This document shows, piece by piece, positions 1-8,070 of a stretch of 64,000 bases of DNA; position 1 is the stretch's first letter; each line of letters starts with the position of its first letter. A model generated the notes under the pieces. It had not been told where the DNA came from and ran no database searches. It saw nothing but the letters and a program-made list of their open reading frames with translations. The position numbers and the translations under genes are program-made. Source of the stretch: Bradyrhizobium sp. AUGA SZCCT0176 (GTDB lineage Bacteria > Pseudomonadota > Alphaproteobacteria > Rhizobiales > Xanthobacteraceae); NCBI RefSeq assembly GCF_018130145.1, contig NZ_JAFCMB010000003.1:1-64000 (forward strand), written 5' to 3'.

Positions 1-683
1 AACAGCCTGCCTAACCGTTGCCCTGCGTCATCGAGCGCCGCCGTGGTGCGCTCCAAATCCTCGCTGCCGAGCAACCGGATGAACCGGTCGCGCAGATCCT
101 CGCGCTGAAAAAGGAAGAAGATGAGGAAGATCACCACGATTCCGGTGGTGGTGAAGGGAGCTGCGAGTGGTCGCAGCATGGCGATCAGTGCCTCCGACGC
201 GCCCGGGTCTGGCTGATGGACTTCGACCGGGATAGGCGTTCTTGCCGGGCCGTCCGACAACGATGGCTTCGCCGTTTCGGCATCGCCACTTCCGGGCGAC
301 TTGAGCTCCCTGTCCAGGTTCTTCAACAGGCTGGAGGCGTTCTTGAGCACGCCAACGCTGCCAATCCGGTCCCGCAAATTATGGATTTTTTCGCCCAGCG
401 TGGACTGATAGCGCGGCAGGTCGCTCGCGAGTTGGTTGACCTCGATCATCACCATCGCCGCAAGACTGAGGGCGATGGCCAGCGCCAGGCTGACGGCACT
501 GAGCACCGCTATCGACCGCGGCACCTTCATGCGCTGGAATGCCCTCACGAGGGGCGACAAGACAAAACTCAAGAGGACGGCGACTGCGATCGGAACGAGG
601 ATTTCGCGCGTGAAATAGAGGGCGGCGACGACAAGTGCGCCGATCAAGAAGTTCGAAAATGCCAAGCCAGCTGGGACCAACAC
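1..683 (-). CDS. AI-2E family transporter (PerM/YdiK-like), C-terminus off the left edge
   Basis: Integral membrane protein of the AI-2E/PerM permease family; substrates in this family vary and are mostly unknown. The minus strand is open from about 683 to the window edge. It begins with a hydrophobic helix (NFLIGALVVAALYFTREILV), typical of the family N-terminus, followed by a second helix (IAVAVLLSFVLSPLVRAF) and a third (AVLSAVSLALAIALSLAAMV). A soluble segment with QLASDLPRYQSTL comes next, then a helix GIVVIFLIFFLFQREDLRDR and a charged stretch ending in ERTTAALDDAGQRLGRL. These landmarks are diagnostic. The start is uncertain: a GTG at 683 follows an in-frame TAA and has only a weak ribosome site. 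The C-terminal half lies outside the window. Confidence 0.85.
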   Translation of the reverse strand, partial: MLVPAGLAFSNFLIGALVVAALYFTREILVPIAVAVLLSFVLSPLVRAFQRMKVPRSIAVLSAVSLALAIALSLAAMVMIEVNQLASDLPRYQSTLGEKIHNLRDRIGSVGVLKNASSLLKNLDRELKSPGSGDAETAKPSLSDGPARTPIPVEVHQPDPGASEALIAMLRPLAAPFTTTGIVVIFLIFFLFQREDLRDRFIRLLGSEDLERTTAALDDAGQRLGRL

Positions 684-1098
684 CTCTATTTACCAATGCG
701 CGAGCCAACCCGGCACGGAAGTGCGCCGCGTGACCCTTAATGGAAATCCTGTTGGGAAGGTTCCAATTGCGAGCCGCATGAGATGTTGTCCCGTTCGAAC
801 GTATCTCTCCACAGACATCGGGTGCACTGCGATACTGATCGGGAAGAAGTGGCAAATTGCCGATGCCTCGCGCCGCGCTTCGCGGACAAGAGCGGAACCA
901 AATCCAACCACTGCGGTTTGATCGGCTGATTACGCCCGTCTGCAACGCCACCAAGGATCAGCTCAAGGCGATGCCGGAATTCGAGTATTGAATTCGAATG
1001 GCCCGGCCTGGTCGTCGAGCCGTTTTCAGGAAGCTTCATACGTAGATTGAGTTTCTTCAGAGCACACGAAAGCGCGCTGCCCATGGAGGTGGCAAATC
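684..1098. other. Intergenic stretch with no convincing gene
   Basis: About 415 bases between the permease and a small plus-strand gene. Short frames on both strands (for example 721-921 plus) have no recognisable domain, no good ribosome site and overlap one another. The last 20 bases hold the GGAGGT ribosome site of the next gene. No terminator or repeat is evident. Confidence 0.4.
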
Positions 1099-1269
1099 AT
1101 GGTTGATCAACATCAGGTACAATCGATCATCGCGGACGCAATTTGCGAATGCTTCAAAGATCATCCCGAGCGAAGCATTGGCTTTGAGGAAGCCAAACAA
1201 ATGGCAAAATGCGTCGTCGAGGCCCTGGCTAACGCCCGGCTGGAGATCTGCGTGAGTGAACAGGATTGA
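1099..1269 (+). CDS. Small hypothetical protein, 56 aa
   Basis: A 56-residue soluble protein starting MVDQHQVQSIIADAICEC and ending in CVSEQD. A perfect GGAGGT at 1085-1090 sits eight bases before the ATG, the main reason to accept such a short frame. The sequence is amphipathic (IIADAICECFKDHP, FEEAKQMAKCVVEALANA) and looks like two or three short helices, with three cysteines. It belongs to no domain I can name. It is the only plus-strand gene among the small genes of the first 5 kb. Function unknown. Confidence 0.65.
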   Translation: MVDQHQVQSIIADAICECFKDHPERSIGFEEAKQMAKCVVEALANARLEICVSEQD

Positions 1270-1502
1270 ATGTTTGCGAGGTGCCTGGGCTTCGATATTT
1301 CCGTCGATGTCAGCGGATGAGCGGTAGGGTGTCGGCGCGAGTCATCGTCCTCCACCCGCCGCACTCTTCGAGCCCAGCGACCCAAGAGCGAGCTTCGCTC
1401 GTCTCGACCCTCAAGCGAGAGAAGTGCACTGAGTTCGTGGCTACCGATTCACTCAAGTGACATTGGGTTCGGCGCCCGCGTAATCCGCCCGATGGTCTTT
1501 CA

Positions 1503-1757
1503 TCACTGAATCGTCTCATGCACGTCGAGAATGGGCACGTCCGGCGTTTTCATGATCTCGGCAATGACATTGTATGAAACGTCAACCGAGCCGGGCTTGT
1601 TCGGGTCAATCTTGACGTCTTTCACGTGAAGCGTCGCGCGAACCAGCCGGCCGTCGCTCAGGGTTATCTCGGTGACGCCGTGACGAACGCGGGAAACGAC
1701 AGTTTCCGGGCGATGACCGATGTTGAAGGAAAATGGTTGTGCGTATCCGAACTTCAT
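1503..1757 (-). CDS. Hypothetical protein, 84 aa
   Basis: Residues run from MKFGYAQPFSFNIG to DVHETIQ. The frame extends upstream to 1949, but the extension is arginine-rich and overlaps the neighbouring gene's span. The ATG at 1757 has GAGGGTGAG just before it, so I choose that start. The middle looks like a small beta-rich fold (VRHGVTEITLSDGRLVRATLHVKDVKI), with alternating hydrophobic residues. No named domain. It follows the gene at 1813-2022 on the same strand by 55 bases and may be cotranscribed with it. Function unknown. Confidence 0.6.
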   Translation of the reverse strand: MKFGYAQPFSFNIGHRPETVVSRVRHGVTEITLSDGRLVRATLHVKDVKIDPNKPGSVDVSYNVIAEIMKTPDVPILDVHETIQ

Positions 1758-1812
1758 CGCCTCACCCTCGCATTTCACTTGCAGTCTCGTAACTTGGGCG
1801 CTTGCTTCCCGA

Positions 1813-2022
1813 TCAGATTTTCGGCGCCCGGCCTGCCCGGTCGAATACCGGCACCTTCTCGACATCGTCGGGCGCAGCGGCAGACGGCGTATCTTCGGCA
1901 GCGTGTCGCAGCGCCTCGGTCTCGGCATCGAGGCCATCAACGGTTTCATTGGCCTGGCTGCCTGAATCGTGCGGTCGTGCCGGAACCTTGCCGTCCGTTC
2001 TGACTGGTTTCTGTTTTGCCAT
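1813..2022 (-). CDS. Small hydrophilic hypothetical protein, 69 aa
   Basis: A charged, probably disordered protein (MAKQKPVRTDGKVPARPHD to DRAGRAPKI). AAGGAG lies seven bases before the ATG, a strong start signal. There is no signal peptide, membrane segment or cysteine. The composition (Ala, Asp, Glu, Pro) resembles the small stress-associated disordered proteins often found near DUF892 genes in rhizobia. That link is an inference from the neighbour at 2163-2669, not from similarity. Confidence 0.6.
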   Translation of the reverse strand: MAKQKPVRTDGKVPARPHDSGSQANETVDGLDAETEALRHAAEDTPSAAAPDDVEKVPVFDRAGRAPKI

Positions 2023-2107
2023 TGTCTGTCTCCTTGGAGGTCAAGACACCAATGAACCGCGGCGCGGTCGGTTCCGTTGCGTTTATGTGATCGCGAGTAG
2101 CAAACGC

Positions 2108-2139
2108 AGAAGGGCCCCAGCGTAAGGCTGGAGCCCTTC
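2108..2139 (-). terminator. Possible hairpin terminator after the DUF892 gene
   Basis: Inverted repeat AAGGGCYCCAGC / GCTGGRGCCCTT around a four-base loop, 24 bases beyond the stop codon of the minus-strand gene at 2163. The arms are long and GC-rich but there is no real T run, so termination is only suggested. Confidence 0.4.
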
Positions 2140-2162
2140 GTCGATGAGATCCGCTTGCCTGA

Positions 2163-2669
2163 CTACGCGGCTTGCGCGGTCTCGGCGTGACGGTTGACCT
2201 CGGATTCCGCGAGCTGGCTCAGGGCGCTGTCCGTCGCCTTTTCTTCCCTGAGCGTGGCGTCGAGCAGTTTTACGGCGTCCTTGTAACCCAGTTCGCTCGC
2301 CCAGGTCTTCAGCGTGCCATAGCGGGAAATCTCGTAGTGCTCGACGGCCTGCGCGGCAGCCAGAAGGCCGGCGTCGAGGGCGGGCATGCCCTTGTACTCG
2401 TCCATGACTTCCTTGCCCTCGTCGAGAATTCCCATGATGGCATCGCAGGTCTTGCCCTTCGGGGTCTCTTCGATCGACGCAAACACCTGCTCCAGCCGCT
2501 CGACCTGGCCATCGGTCTCGGCCAGATGCTTTTCAAAGGCTGCCTTGAGCTTGGGCGACTGCGCCGCCTTGGCCATCTTCGGCAATGCCGAGAGGATCTT
2601 CTTTTCCGCGAAGTAGATGTCCTTCAACGTATCGAGGAACAGGTCCTGCAGTGCTTTCTCTTTCGCCAT
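2163..2669 (-). CDS. Ferritin-like DUF892 family protein (YciE/YciF-like), 168 aa
   Basis: Predicted four-helix ferritin-like protein of the DUF892 family (YciF relatives), whose members are stress-induced. The family hallmarks are visible in order: an N-terminal helix LQDLFLDTLKDIYFAEKKIL, then LKAAFEKHLAETDGQVERLEQVF, the Cys/Asp segment KGKTCDAIMGILDEGKEVM, and AAQAVEHYEISRYGTLKTWA with the conserved EHYE-type metal ligands. The C-terminal helix is LREEKATDSALSQLAESEVN. The length is normal for the family. The frame continues upstream to 2732, but the ATG at 2669 has GGAGG six bases away and starts the conserved region. It is the largest member of a group of small minus-strand genes. Confidence 0.9.
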   Translation of the reverse strand: MAKEKALQDLFLDTLKDIYFAEKKILSALPKMAKAAQSPKLKAAFEKHLAETDGQVERLEQVFASIEETPKGKTCDAIMGILDEGKEVMDEYKGMPALDAGLLAAAQAVEHYEISRYGTLKTWASELGYKDAVKLLDATLREEKATDSALSQLAESEVNRHAETAQAA

Positions 2670-2948
2670 AACGGCCTCCGGCTGTTGGATTGTGTTGCGG
2701 TAGAACCAGCCGTACCGGGAGTTGTTCCTCAACTGCGTCCCGTGTGACGATTCATTTTTCTCGGCTCATTTTGTTTTTGGCGGCGCTGCAGCGGCTGTAG
2801 CTGAATCACAAAGACGCTCGTTGCACGCGTTGTCGCGATATCGCTTACGACCGGTTTGCCTGGATTGAAGGACGCGGCCACAACCCGCGTCAACGGTCAG
2901 AGCGTGATCGGCAAGACCGCTACCGATTGACCCATGGAAAGGGGTCCC

Positions 2949-3104
2949 TCACTGCTTTTGCTCGGGATGGAGCGTGGTCTTTTCGGCCATCATTTGCTTT
3001 ATCAAACCGGCTATACCGTCCAGCGTGAGCTGGTCAGTCACATGGGATGATATACGCTTGTAGTGTTCAATCTTCTCATCGAGTTCGGTGCACTTTTTGC
3101 ACAT
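2949..3104 (-). CDS. Small CxxC hypothetical protein, 51 aa
   Basis: A 51-residue protein starting MCKKCTELDEKIEHYKR and ending HPEQKQ. An AGGTGAG ribosome site lies just before the ATG. The N-terminal CxxC pair followed by a helical, coiled-coil-like segment suggests a small metal- or redox-linked helical protein. There is no named domain. It lies between the DUF892 gene and another small minus-strand gene, with about 170-280 bases of apparently empty sequence on each side. Confidence 0.6.
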   Translation of the reverse strand: MCKKCTELDEKIEHYKRISSHVTDQLTLDGIAGLIKQMMAEKTTLHPEQKQ

Positions 3105-3273
3105 CGCTCACCTGCTTTCAGGCGGGAGCACAACACTCTCTGTCGCCGGTAGAGGCCAAAGGGCAGGACGGCGATAACACGGCAACTCCGATCTTTATGT
3201 CGCGTTCCCAGTGACCTCTGCTGGATCGAACAGGGTGGATCAAACGGCCACCGGCTGCGATGCTGCTACAGGA

Positions 3274-3537
3274 TTAGCCATAACGAGGCGGCCGCGGCGG
3301 AGTAACCATCGTCTTCGGCTGCGAAGGCGCGACACGTGGCATTCCCGTTTCGATGACCGATTTGGCGCCCTCCGCCGCGCGATTCTGGCGGGAAGCCAGG
3401 ATCTGTTCGGCGAGGTATTCCCACCGCTCGGCCTCACCGAGCAACCTCCAGCTATTGTCCGGATCGCACGCGGCCTGTTGACGGCAGAGCAAGGCCGTCG
3501 CGCGATACGCTTCAGCGCTCTTGAAACCGCCTTCCAT
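3274..3537 (-). CDS. Hypothetical protein, 87 aa
   Basis: Starts MEGGFKSAEAYRATALLCRQ. The first 55 residues form helices with conserved-looking aromatic and acidic positions (DNSWRLLGEAERWEYLAEQILASRQ), while the last 30 are proline- and arginine-rich (TPPRPPRYG). GGGGAGG lies six bases before the ATG, giving good start support. It resembles the short proteins of unknown function common in Bradyrhizobium chromosomes, which carry an AYRxxALLCRQ core. No function can be assigned. Confidence 0.65.
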   Translation of the reverse strand: MEGGFKSAEAYRATALLCRQQAACDPDNSWRLLGEAERWEYLAEQILASRQNRAAEGAKSVIETGMPRVAPSQPKTMVTPPRPPRYG

Positions 3538-3612
3538 AAAATCCTCCCCAGCTTTCGCGAGGTGCGACCGACCCCGCGTGAGGAGCAGAACGTTCCAGCC
3601 TGAGCCCTGTTC

Positions 3613-3840
3613 CTATGACGCCAGCGACAGGCCCTGTTCGGCTCGAAAACGCCGGTAGGAGGCGATGGCGGTGTTGGAGAGAAGCACCCGGCGACGCTCG
3701 CCGCGGCGAACCATCGTCTCGATCGTGTCGAGCAGGTGATTGGCCGCGGTGTCGGGATGGCCGAGTTCGCCCGTTGCCTCCAGATAGTCCCAGGCGATCT
3801 GGAAGGAATCTTCAATCGTTGTCATCAGCGTCTCGGTCAT
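3613..3840 (-). CDS. Hypothetical protein, 75 aa
   Basis: A soluble helical protein (MTETLMTTIEDSFQIAWDYL to AEQGLSLAS). The core LGHPDTAANHLLDTIETMVRRGERRRVLLSNTAI looks like two helices followed by a strand, and the basic RRGERRR patch could bind nucleic acid, though this is only a guess from composition. Ribosome site evidence is weak; the internal ATG at 3825 is an alternative start. It shares strand and style with the neighbouring small genes. Confidence 0.55.
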   Translation of the reverse strand: MTETLMTTIEDSFQIAWDYLEATGELGHPDTAANHLLDTIETMVRRGERRRVLLSNTAIASYRRFRAEQGLSLAS

Positions 3841-3931
3841 GCAGGCAAACGCCGCCGAGGGAGACCTGTTCCGTGACCATCGGCCGCTTGAAGTAAGTCG
3901 CGCGCGCCGGCGGCTCGGGCGACGTCGCGCA

Positions 3932-4162
3932 TCAAGGAACGTGATCGTTCCTGCTGCCGCCGATGCGATGCGGCTTGTTCAGGAAGTATCCGCGATTGCC
4001 GAGTGCGGCTTCCGCGTATTGGTCGATCGAGACGATGATGGCCTGGACGTGCTGGTAGCACCAGCCTTCGCGGCAGGCCAACGTCCGGACTTCGGCGAGC
4101 GCCTTGATCCAGGGCGGATTATCCGCGTTGTGGTCGTACCATTTCAGCGGATCTGACGGCAT
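3932..4162 (-). CDS. Hypothetical protein, 76 aa
   Basis: Starts MPSDPLKWYDHNADNPPW. GAGG lies eight bases before the ATG. It is rich in aromatic and histidine residues (WCYQHVQAIIVSIDQYAEAALGNRGYFLNKPHRIGG), suggesting a compact folded protein, but no domain is recognisable. Its first 44 bases overlap the end of the upstream gene (4119-4343) in another frame, so the two are probably translated from one message. Confidence 0.6.
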   Translation of the reverse strand: MPSDPLKWYDHNADNPPWIKALAEVRTLACREGWCYQHVQAIIVSIDQYAEAALGNRGYFLNKPHRIGGSRNDHVP

Positions 4163-4343
4163 CGGAATGGCCTCGCTTCATCAAATCTTCCAGCTCCGCC
4201 CGCTTACGCGAAAGCAGGAGGTCAGCCGTCGCGTTGTCGAGGCCGGCTTGATTGAGCCGGCGAACTGCCGAGCCCAGTTCGGCAAGCTGCCTGCGCAGCT
4301 TTTCGACTCTTGATTTCCAGGCCTCTTGATATCCAGGCCTCAT
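4119..4343 (-). CDS. Helical hypothetical protein, 74 aa
   Basis: Starts MRPGYQEAWKSRVEKLRRQL. The sequence is a heptad-rich, coiled-coil-like helix pair (LRRQLAELGSAVRRLNQAG, ADLLLSRKRAELEDLMKRG). The frame is open further upstream, but the ATG at 4343 overlaps the TGA of the preceding gene as ATGA, a classic coupled start, so I use it. The C-terminus overlaps the next gene by 44 bases. Together with 4340-4636 and 3932-4162 it forms a tight three-gene unit. Function unknown. Confidence 0.65.
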   Translation of the reverse strand: MRPGYQEAWKSRVEKLRRQLAELGSAVRRLNQAGLDNATADLLLSRKRAELEDLMKRGHSDAVRSAEMVRPQRG

Positions 4344-4636
4344 CGCACACGACGGCCGCGCGCACCTTTCAAGGGCCCCTTGAAAGGCCCCCGGCCGGCG
4401 GCGCGGCAATCCGCTTTCAGCCGCTCATCGACATCGAGCAGGCGTTCTTCGCCGCCGAGCCTGTTCCGCTCGCTGATCAGCCCGAGCATCACGACGCGCA
4501 TGGCCATCAGCTGCATCGAGGCCTCGGCGCAGTCCTCATCGCGGTTGATGTGTTGGCGGATGGTACTCTCGGCATCCAGCATTTGAGAGCGCAAGAACCT
4601 GATTTTCCTGCGGATTTCGTTCAATCTGTTATCCAT
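4340..4636 (-). CDS. Coiled-coil hypothetical protein, 98 aa
   Basis: Starts MDNRLNEIRRKIRFLRSQML, with GAGGTGAG directly upstream of the ATG. The first 75 residues form a long charged helix (LRSQMLDAESTIRQHINRDE, MRVVMLGLISERNRLGGEER). The C-terminal tail is basic with a repeated FKGPLKG motif, encoded by a perfect 23-base palindrome at 4365-4387. Its stop codon overlaps the next start as ATGA. No named domain; by its coiled-coil character it may partner the helical product of 4119-4343. Confidence 0.65.
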   Translation of the reverse strand: MDNRLNEIRRKIRFLRSQMLDAESTIRQHINRDEDCAEASMQLMAMRVVMLGLISERNRLGGEERLLDVDERLKADCRAAGRGPFKGPLKGARGRRVR

Positions 4637-4836
4637 GGCTCACCTCACCCGGGGTTGAGCCTATAGAGAACAAACAAAGAACAAATATCAAGTTAAGAAT
4701 GCGGGCGGAGCCAAGAATCTTTGGGGGTCTTTGTGGGTCCGTGTGGGCCACGCCCGATCGGCTGGTGATCCCTTAACGGGCGCAGGCGCAGGCCTGCGCG
4801 TAACCGCGACTAGCAGTCGCGCGAGCAATCGCGGAA

Positions 4837-4977
4837 TCAGATCCCGAATACCCAGACCGCGACGATAGTGACCAGGGTCGCGAGCCCGCTGATGGTCCAT
4901 CCGGTTGCGTAGAGGATGTTGTCCTCGCCGGTGCCGCGCATCGCGTCGACATCCGCGGTTGCTGATCGCCAGTGCAT
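4837..4977 (-). CDS. Small single-pass membrane protein, 46 aa
   Basis: Starts MHWRSATADVDAMRGTGEDN and ends with a hydrophobic helix (ISGLATLVTIVAVWVFGI) running to the C-terminus. GGAG lies six bases before the ATG. The longer frame upstream (to 5160) crosses the terminator hairpin at 5107-5136 and is rejected. Small tail-anchored-like proteins of this kind are common and usually uncharacterised. It sits between two other tiny genes on the same strand. Confidence 0.6.
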   Translation of the reverse strand: MHWRSATADVDAMRGTGEDNILYATGWTISGLATLVTIVAVWVFGI

Positions 4978-5106
4978 GGCGCATCTCCACAGAGCCTGCC
5001 CGCTCTGATAACGCCGGTCCAGGTTCCCGGTTCCATCGTTCCGGGACATCGAGCGAGCGATCGCCGCTTTGAAGGTCAGGCCAAAACCGGCGCCCCCGCG
5101 CGGTTC

Positions 5107-5136
5107 ACAAAAAAGGCCGCCCCCGGGCGGCCTTCT
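5107..5136 (-). terminator. Rho-independent terminator for the gene at 5167-5346
   Basis: Read on the minus strand: AAGGCCGCCC, a short loop, GGGCGGCCTT, then a run of six T. It lies 30 bases beyond the stop codon of the minus-strand gene at 5167, a textbook intrinsic terminator. Confidence 0.85.
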
Positions 5137-5166
5137 CTGAGTGCTTTGCGCCGTCGGCAAACACCA

Positions 5167-5346
5167 TCACACCAGCAACAGACGGTCCGTCTTCGCGGGC
5201 GTCAGCTCATCCTCGTCTCTGACGATGATGGTGACATCCCAGCCTTCGCTGGCCCACACCCGCGCCTTGGCGAGTGCCATCAGCGAACTCATCCTGTCCA
5301 TCCTGACGGTCTCGTTTTCCCGTTCCGCCACGATCCTGTACGACAT
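5167..5346 (-). CDS. Small hypothetical protein, 59 aa
   Basis: Starts MSYRIVAERENETVRMDRMS and ends TPAKTDRLLLV. AAGGGG lies seven bases before the ATG, so this start is preferred over the longer frame to 5427. The sequence alternates strand-helix-strand (YRIVAERENE, LMALAKARVWASEG, DVTIIVRDEDE), suggesting a small alpha/beta fold. It is followed by a strong terminator, so it is probably a single-gene unit. Function unknown. Confidence 0.65.
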   Translation of the reverse strand: MSYRIVAERENETVRMDRMSSLMALAKARVWASEGWDVTIIVRDEDELTPAKTDRLLLV

Positions 5347-5536
5347 GCAAGTTCCCCTTACGCACGAAATGACTGGCCGAGACATTTCAGTGCGGCTTTG
5401 ACCGCAATTTGCTGACAATTTGTCCAATTGGCGGCCCGCCGGGCGGCGCCGGACCGCAAAACGCCTTATTTCGCCGAGTCACGCGGAACGTTTGCCTTTG
5501 TGACGAATTAGCGTCAGTGCAGGCGGGAGAAGTAGT

Positions 5537-6580
5537 ATGTTGAATTTGTTCAGGCATTCCGAAGCAGCCGATCTCGAAAATATCCTGGCCCGGCACGCCA
5601 TCAGGAACACCGCCGCTGCCGACGACGCGGAATCGCAAGAGAAGCAGTTCCGCGATCTGCTGCAGGCGCTGCCCGCCGCCATCTACACGACAGATACCGA
5701 AGGCCGGATCACGTTCTTCAACCAGGCCTGCATCGAGTTCGCCGGCCGCACTCCGAAGATCGGCGAGATGTGGTGCGTGACCTGGAAGCTGTTCTGGCCG
5801 GACGGCACGCCGCTGCGCCACGAAGACTGTCCGATGGCGATTGCGCTCAAGGAAAACCGCCCGGTGCGGGACGTCGAGGCGATCGCCGAACGGCCCGACG
5901 GCTCGCGCATCTGTTTCATGCCCTATCCGACGCCGCTGCGCGACGAGGCCGGCCGGCTGCTCGGCGCCGTCAACATGCTGGTCGACATCACCACCCGCAA
6001 GCAGGCCGAAGAGCGCATGATGCTGCTGACCGGCGAAGTCGATCATCGCTCGAACAATCTGCTCGCCGTGATCCAGGCCATGCTGCGGCTGACCAAGGCC
6101 GACACGGCGGAGGAGTTTCAAGCCGCGTTCCAGGGCCGGCTCCGTGCGCTCGCCAATGTGCAGCGGCTGTTCTCGGTGTCGCGCTGGACCGGCGCCAGCA
6201 TCCAGACCATCATTCAGGAAGAACTTCGCCCCTATGGCTCGACGCGGGTCAGCATGACCGGGACCGACGTCCGGCTTCCCGCCTCACTCGCGCAGGCGAT
6301 CGCGGTGGCCATACACGAACTCGCGACGAACGCCGCCAAATACGGCTCGCTCTCGGGCCCCGCGGGCAAGATCGACATCCACTGGCAGATCGATGAGGCT
6401 GACAGCCTTCAGCTGCGCTGGACGGAATCCGGCGGTCCCCAAACCGCCGAGCCGATGCGGAAAGGTTTTGGCGTCGACGCCATCGACGGCATGGTCCGCA
6501 CCCTCAGCGGCCGGATCACGCGGCAGTGGAAACCCGAAGGACTGGACTGCGAATTGTCGTTCCCGGGCATCGGGGCGTAG
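5537..6580 (+). CDS. PAS domain HWE-family sensor histidine kinase, 347 aa
   Basis: Cytosolic sensor kinase. Residues 37-155 form a PAS domain (FRDLLQALPAAIYTTDTEG, ending in GAVNMLVDITTRKQAE, the usual PAC tail). The kinase region has the phospho-acceptor motif EVDHRSNNLLAVIQ with His170, the N-box HELATNAAKYGSLS (Asn265), and the WTE triplet at 295-297 that defines HWE kinases. The length fits single-PAS HWE kinases. No membrane segment or receiver domain is present, and no response regulator lies beside it, so its partner is unknown. GGGAG lies about 10 bases upstream of the ATG. The PAS ligand cannot be predicted from sequence. Confidence 0.92.
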   Translation: MLNLFRHSEAADLENILARHAIRNTAAADDAESQEKQFRDLLQALPAAIYTTDTEGRITFFNQACIEFAGRTPKIGEMWCVTWKLFWPDGTPLRHEDCPMAIALKENRPVRDVEAIAERPDGSRICFMPYPTPLRDEAGRLLGAVNMLVDITTRKQAEERMMLLTGEVDHRSNNLLAVIQAMLRLTKADTAEEFQAAFQGRLRALANVQRLFSVSRWTGASIQTIIQEELRPYGSTRVSMTGTDVRLPASLAQAIAVAIHELATNAAKYGSLSGPAGKIDIHWQIDEADSLQLRWTESGGPQTAEPMRKGFGVDAIDGMVRTLSGRITRQWKPEGLDCELSFPGIGA

Positions 6581-6590
6581 CCCGCATTGC

Positions 6591-6719
6591 TCGTCATGCC
6601 CGGCCTCGTGCCGGGCATCCACGTCTTAGCCTCACCTAAGCAAGAAAGACGTGGATGGCCGGGGATAGGCGAGCGAAAGCGACGCCGTCCTTCAGACGGC
6701 TATGCCCGGCCATGACGGC
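6591..6719. repeat. Palindromic intergenic element, CATGCCCGG family
   Basis: The outer ends are inverted (GTCATGCCCGGC / GCCCGGCCATGAC), with an inner pair CCACGTCTT / AAGACGTGG. The element fills the gap between two converging genes. A second member of the same family is at 63730-63820. It behaves like a long hairpin REP-type element rather than a gene. Confidence 0.75.
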
Positions 6720-6737
6720 TGTGATTAAGACCCCGTC

Positions 6738-8042
6738 CTACTTCCCCTGCCTCACCACCAGCGCCGGCTTGGTCACGCCGTCGAGGCCAGTCAGCATCAG
6801 AACCGTCAGCAGCGCGTTTTGCGGGCCGAAATACGCGTCCGTCGGCTTGTACCATTCGTTGCGCGAGTGCCAGTTGCCGCCCTCGCCGCCGCCGCCGATG
6901 GTGACGGCGGGAATGCCGAGCGACATCGCGATGTTGGAGTCGGTCGAGGAGCCCGCAAAGGTCACACGCGGCGCGCGGGTGACGGCGGCGACCGCGCGTT
7001 GCGTCGCCTGAACGATCGGGGAATCCATCGGCACGATTCCGGCGGGCCGGTCGCCGATCATTTTCGCCTCCACCGAAAGCTTGTCGGACTTCCAGCGTGC
7101 GTTTTCATCCGCCACCGCCTCCTTGACCAGATCGAGCAGGCGCGCCTCGAGCTTGAGCAGTTCGTCGGTCGAATTCGAGCGCATGTCGACCGCCATCCGC
7201 GCTTCGGCCGCGATGGCGTTGACCGAGGTGCCGCCGACAACGGTGCCGACCGTGAAGGTGGTCTTGGGATCGGACGGCGGCTGCAGCTCGGAGATCTTGG
7301 CGATCGCGCGGCCCATGGCGTGGATCGCGCTGGGCAGGCCGAATTCCTGGAACGAGTGACCGCCGGGGCCCCTGAAGGTGAACTCGTAGCGATGGCTGCC
7401 GGTCGCCTGGTTGACGACGCGGGTGATGCCGAGCCCGTCGATCGAGATGAAGCCGTCGATGTCCTTGTGATCGCGGAACAGCGCCTTGACGCCGCGCAAA
7501 TTGCCGAGTTCCTCCTCGCCGACGGTGCCGACGAACATGATGTCGCCGACGGTCGCGATCTCGTTGGCGTTCATCGCCTTGATCAGCGACAGCAGCGCCG
7601 CCAGGCCGCGGGAATCGTCGCCGATGCCGGGCGCGACAAAGGCGCCGTCCTTTTCCTTTACCGTGACGTCGGTGCCTTCGGGGAACACCGTGTCGAGATG
7701 CGCCGACACCACGAGTTTCGGACGGCCGCCGCCCGACCCCTTGCGCAGCGCGATGACGTTGCCTTCACTGTCGATCGCGGCATCCTTGAAGCCGAGCTCC
7801 TGCATCCGCTTCTGATAATATTCGGCGCGGATCTTTTCCTTGTAGGGCGGCGCCGGAATTTCGGTGATGCGCTTTTGCTCGTCGAGAGTTCGCGCATCGT
7901 CGGCCTTGATGTCCTCAAGTGTCTTGGCGACCTTGGAATTGGCGAGGATGGGCTCTATCGCCGGCGCGGGCGCGGCCTGCCCCCAGGCCTGCGAAGCTGC
8001 CGCGACAAAGGCGATTGTCAGGATCGTGCGTTTGAAATTCAT
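6738..8042 (-). CDS. Secreted M20-family metallopeptidase/hydrolase, 434 aa
   Basis: Zinc-dependent M20 hydrolase acting on peptides or amide substrates, probably in the periplasm. The ATG at 8042 has GAGGGAAG upstream and opens a signal peptide ([21 protein letters not shown], cleavage near residue 22). The M20 metal ligands appear in order: [23 protein letters not shown], the catalytic and ligand pair GEEELG, and a C-terminal [11 protein letters not shown] histidine. A dimerisation domain lies between ([12 protein letters not shown]). It most resembles peptidase T/carboxypeptidase G2-like members; the substrate is not evident. The preceding gene (8071-8586) ends 28 bases upstream on the same strand. 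Confidence 0.9.
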   Translation of the reverse strand: MNFKRTILTIAFVAAASQAWGQAAPAPAIEPILANSKVAKTLEDIKADDARTLDEQKRITEIPAPPYKEKIRAEYYQKRMQELGFKDAAIDSEGNVIALRKGSGGGRPKLVVSAHLDTVFPEGTDVTVKEKDGAFVAPGIGDDSRGLAALLSLIKAMNANEIATVGDIMFVGTVGEEELGNLRGVKALFRDHKDIDGFISIDGLGITRVVNQATGSHRYEFTFRGPGGHSFQEFGLPSAIHAMGRAIAKISELQPPSDPKTTFTVGTVVGGTSVNAIAAEARMAVDMRSNSTDELLKLEARLLDLVKEAVADENARWKSDKLSVEAKMIGDRPAGIVPMDSPIVQATQRAVAAVTRAPRVTFAGSSTDSNIAMSLGIPAVTIGGGGEGGNWHSRNEWYKPTDAYFGPQNALLTVLMLTGLDGVTKPALVVRQGK

Positions 8043-8070
8043 GAATGACTTCCCTCTCTCCTCGCAGGCC

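Noticed and set aside
18..740. Plus-strand open frame of 240 codons
   Set aside because: Antisense to the AI-2E permease, whose minus-strand frame shows clear family motifs; composition is Arg/Asp/His-rich as in GC-driven shadows.
721..921. Short plus-strand frame of 66 codons
   Set aside because: No ribosome site, no domain, and overlaps competing minus-strand frames; left as intergenic.
2817..2990. Plus-strand frame reading CTRCRDIAYDRFAWIEGRG
   Set aside because: The CxxC and aromatic pattern looked protein-like, but there is a stop just upstream, no start codon with a ribosome site, and it runs out of frame before any domain; possibly a remnant, not supportable.
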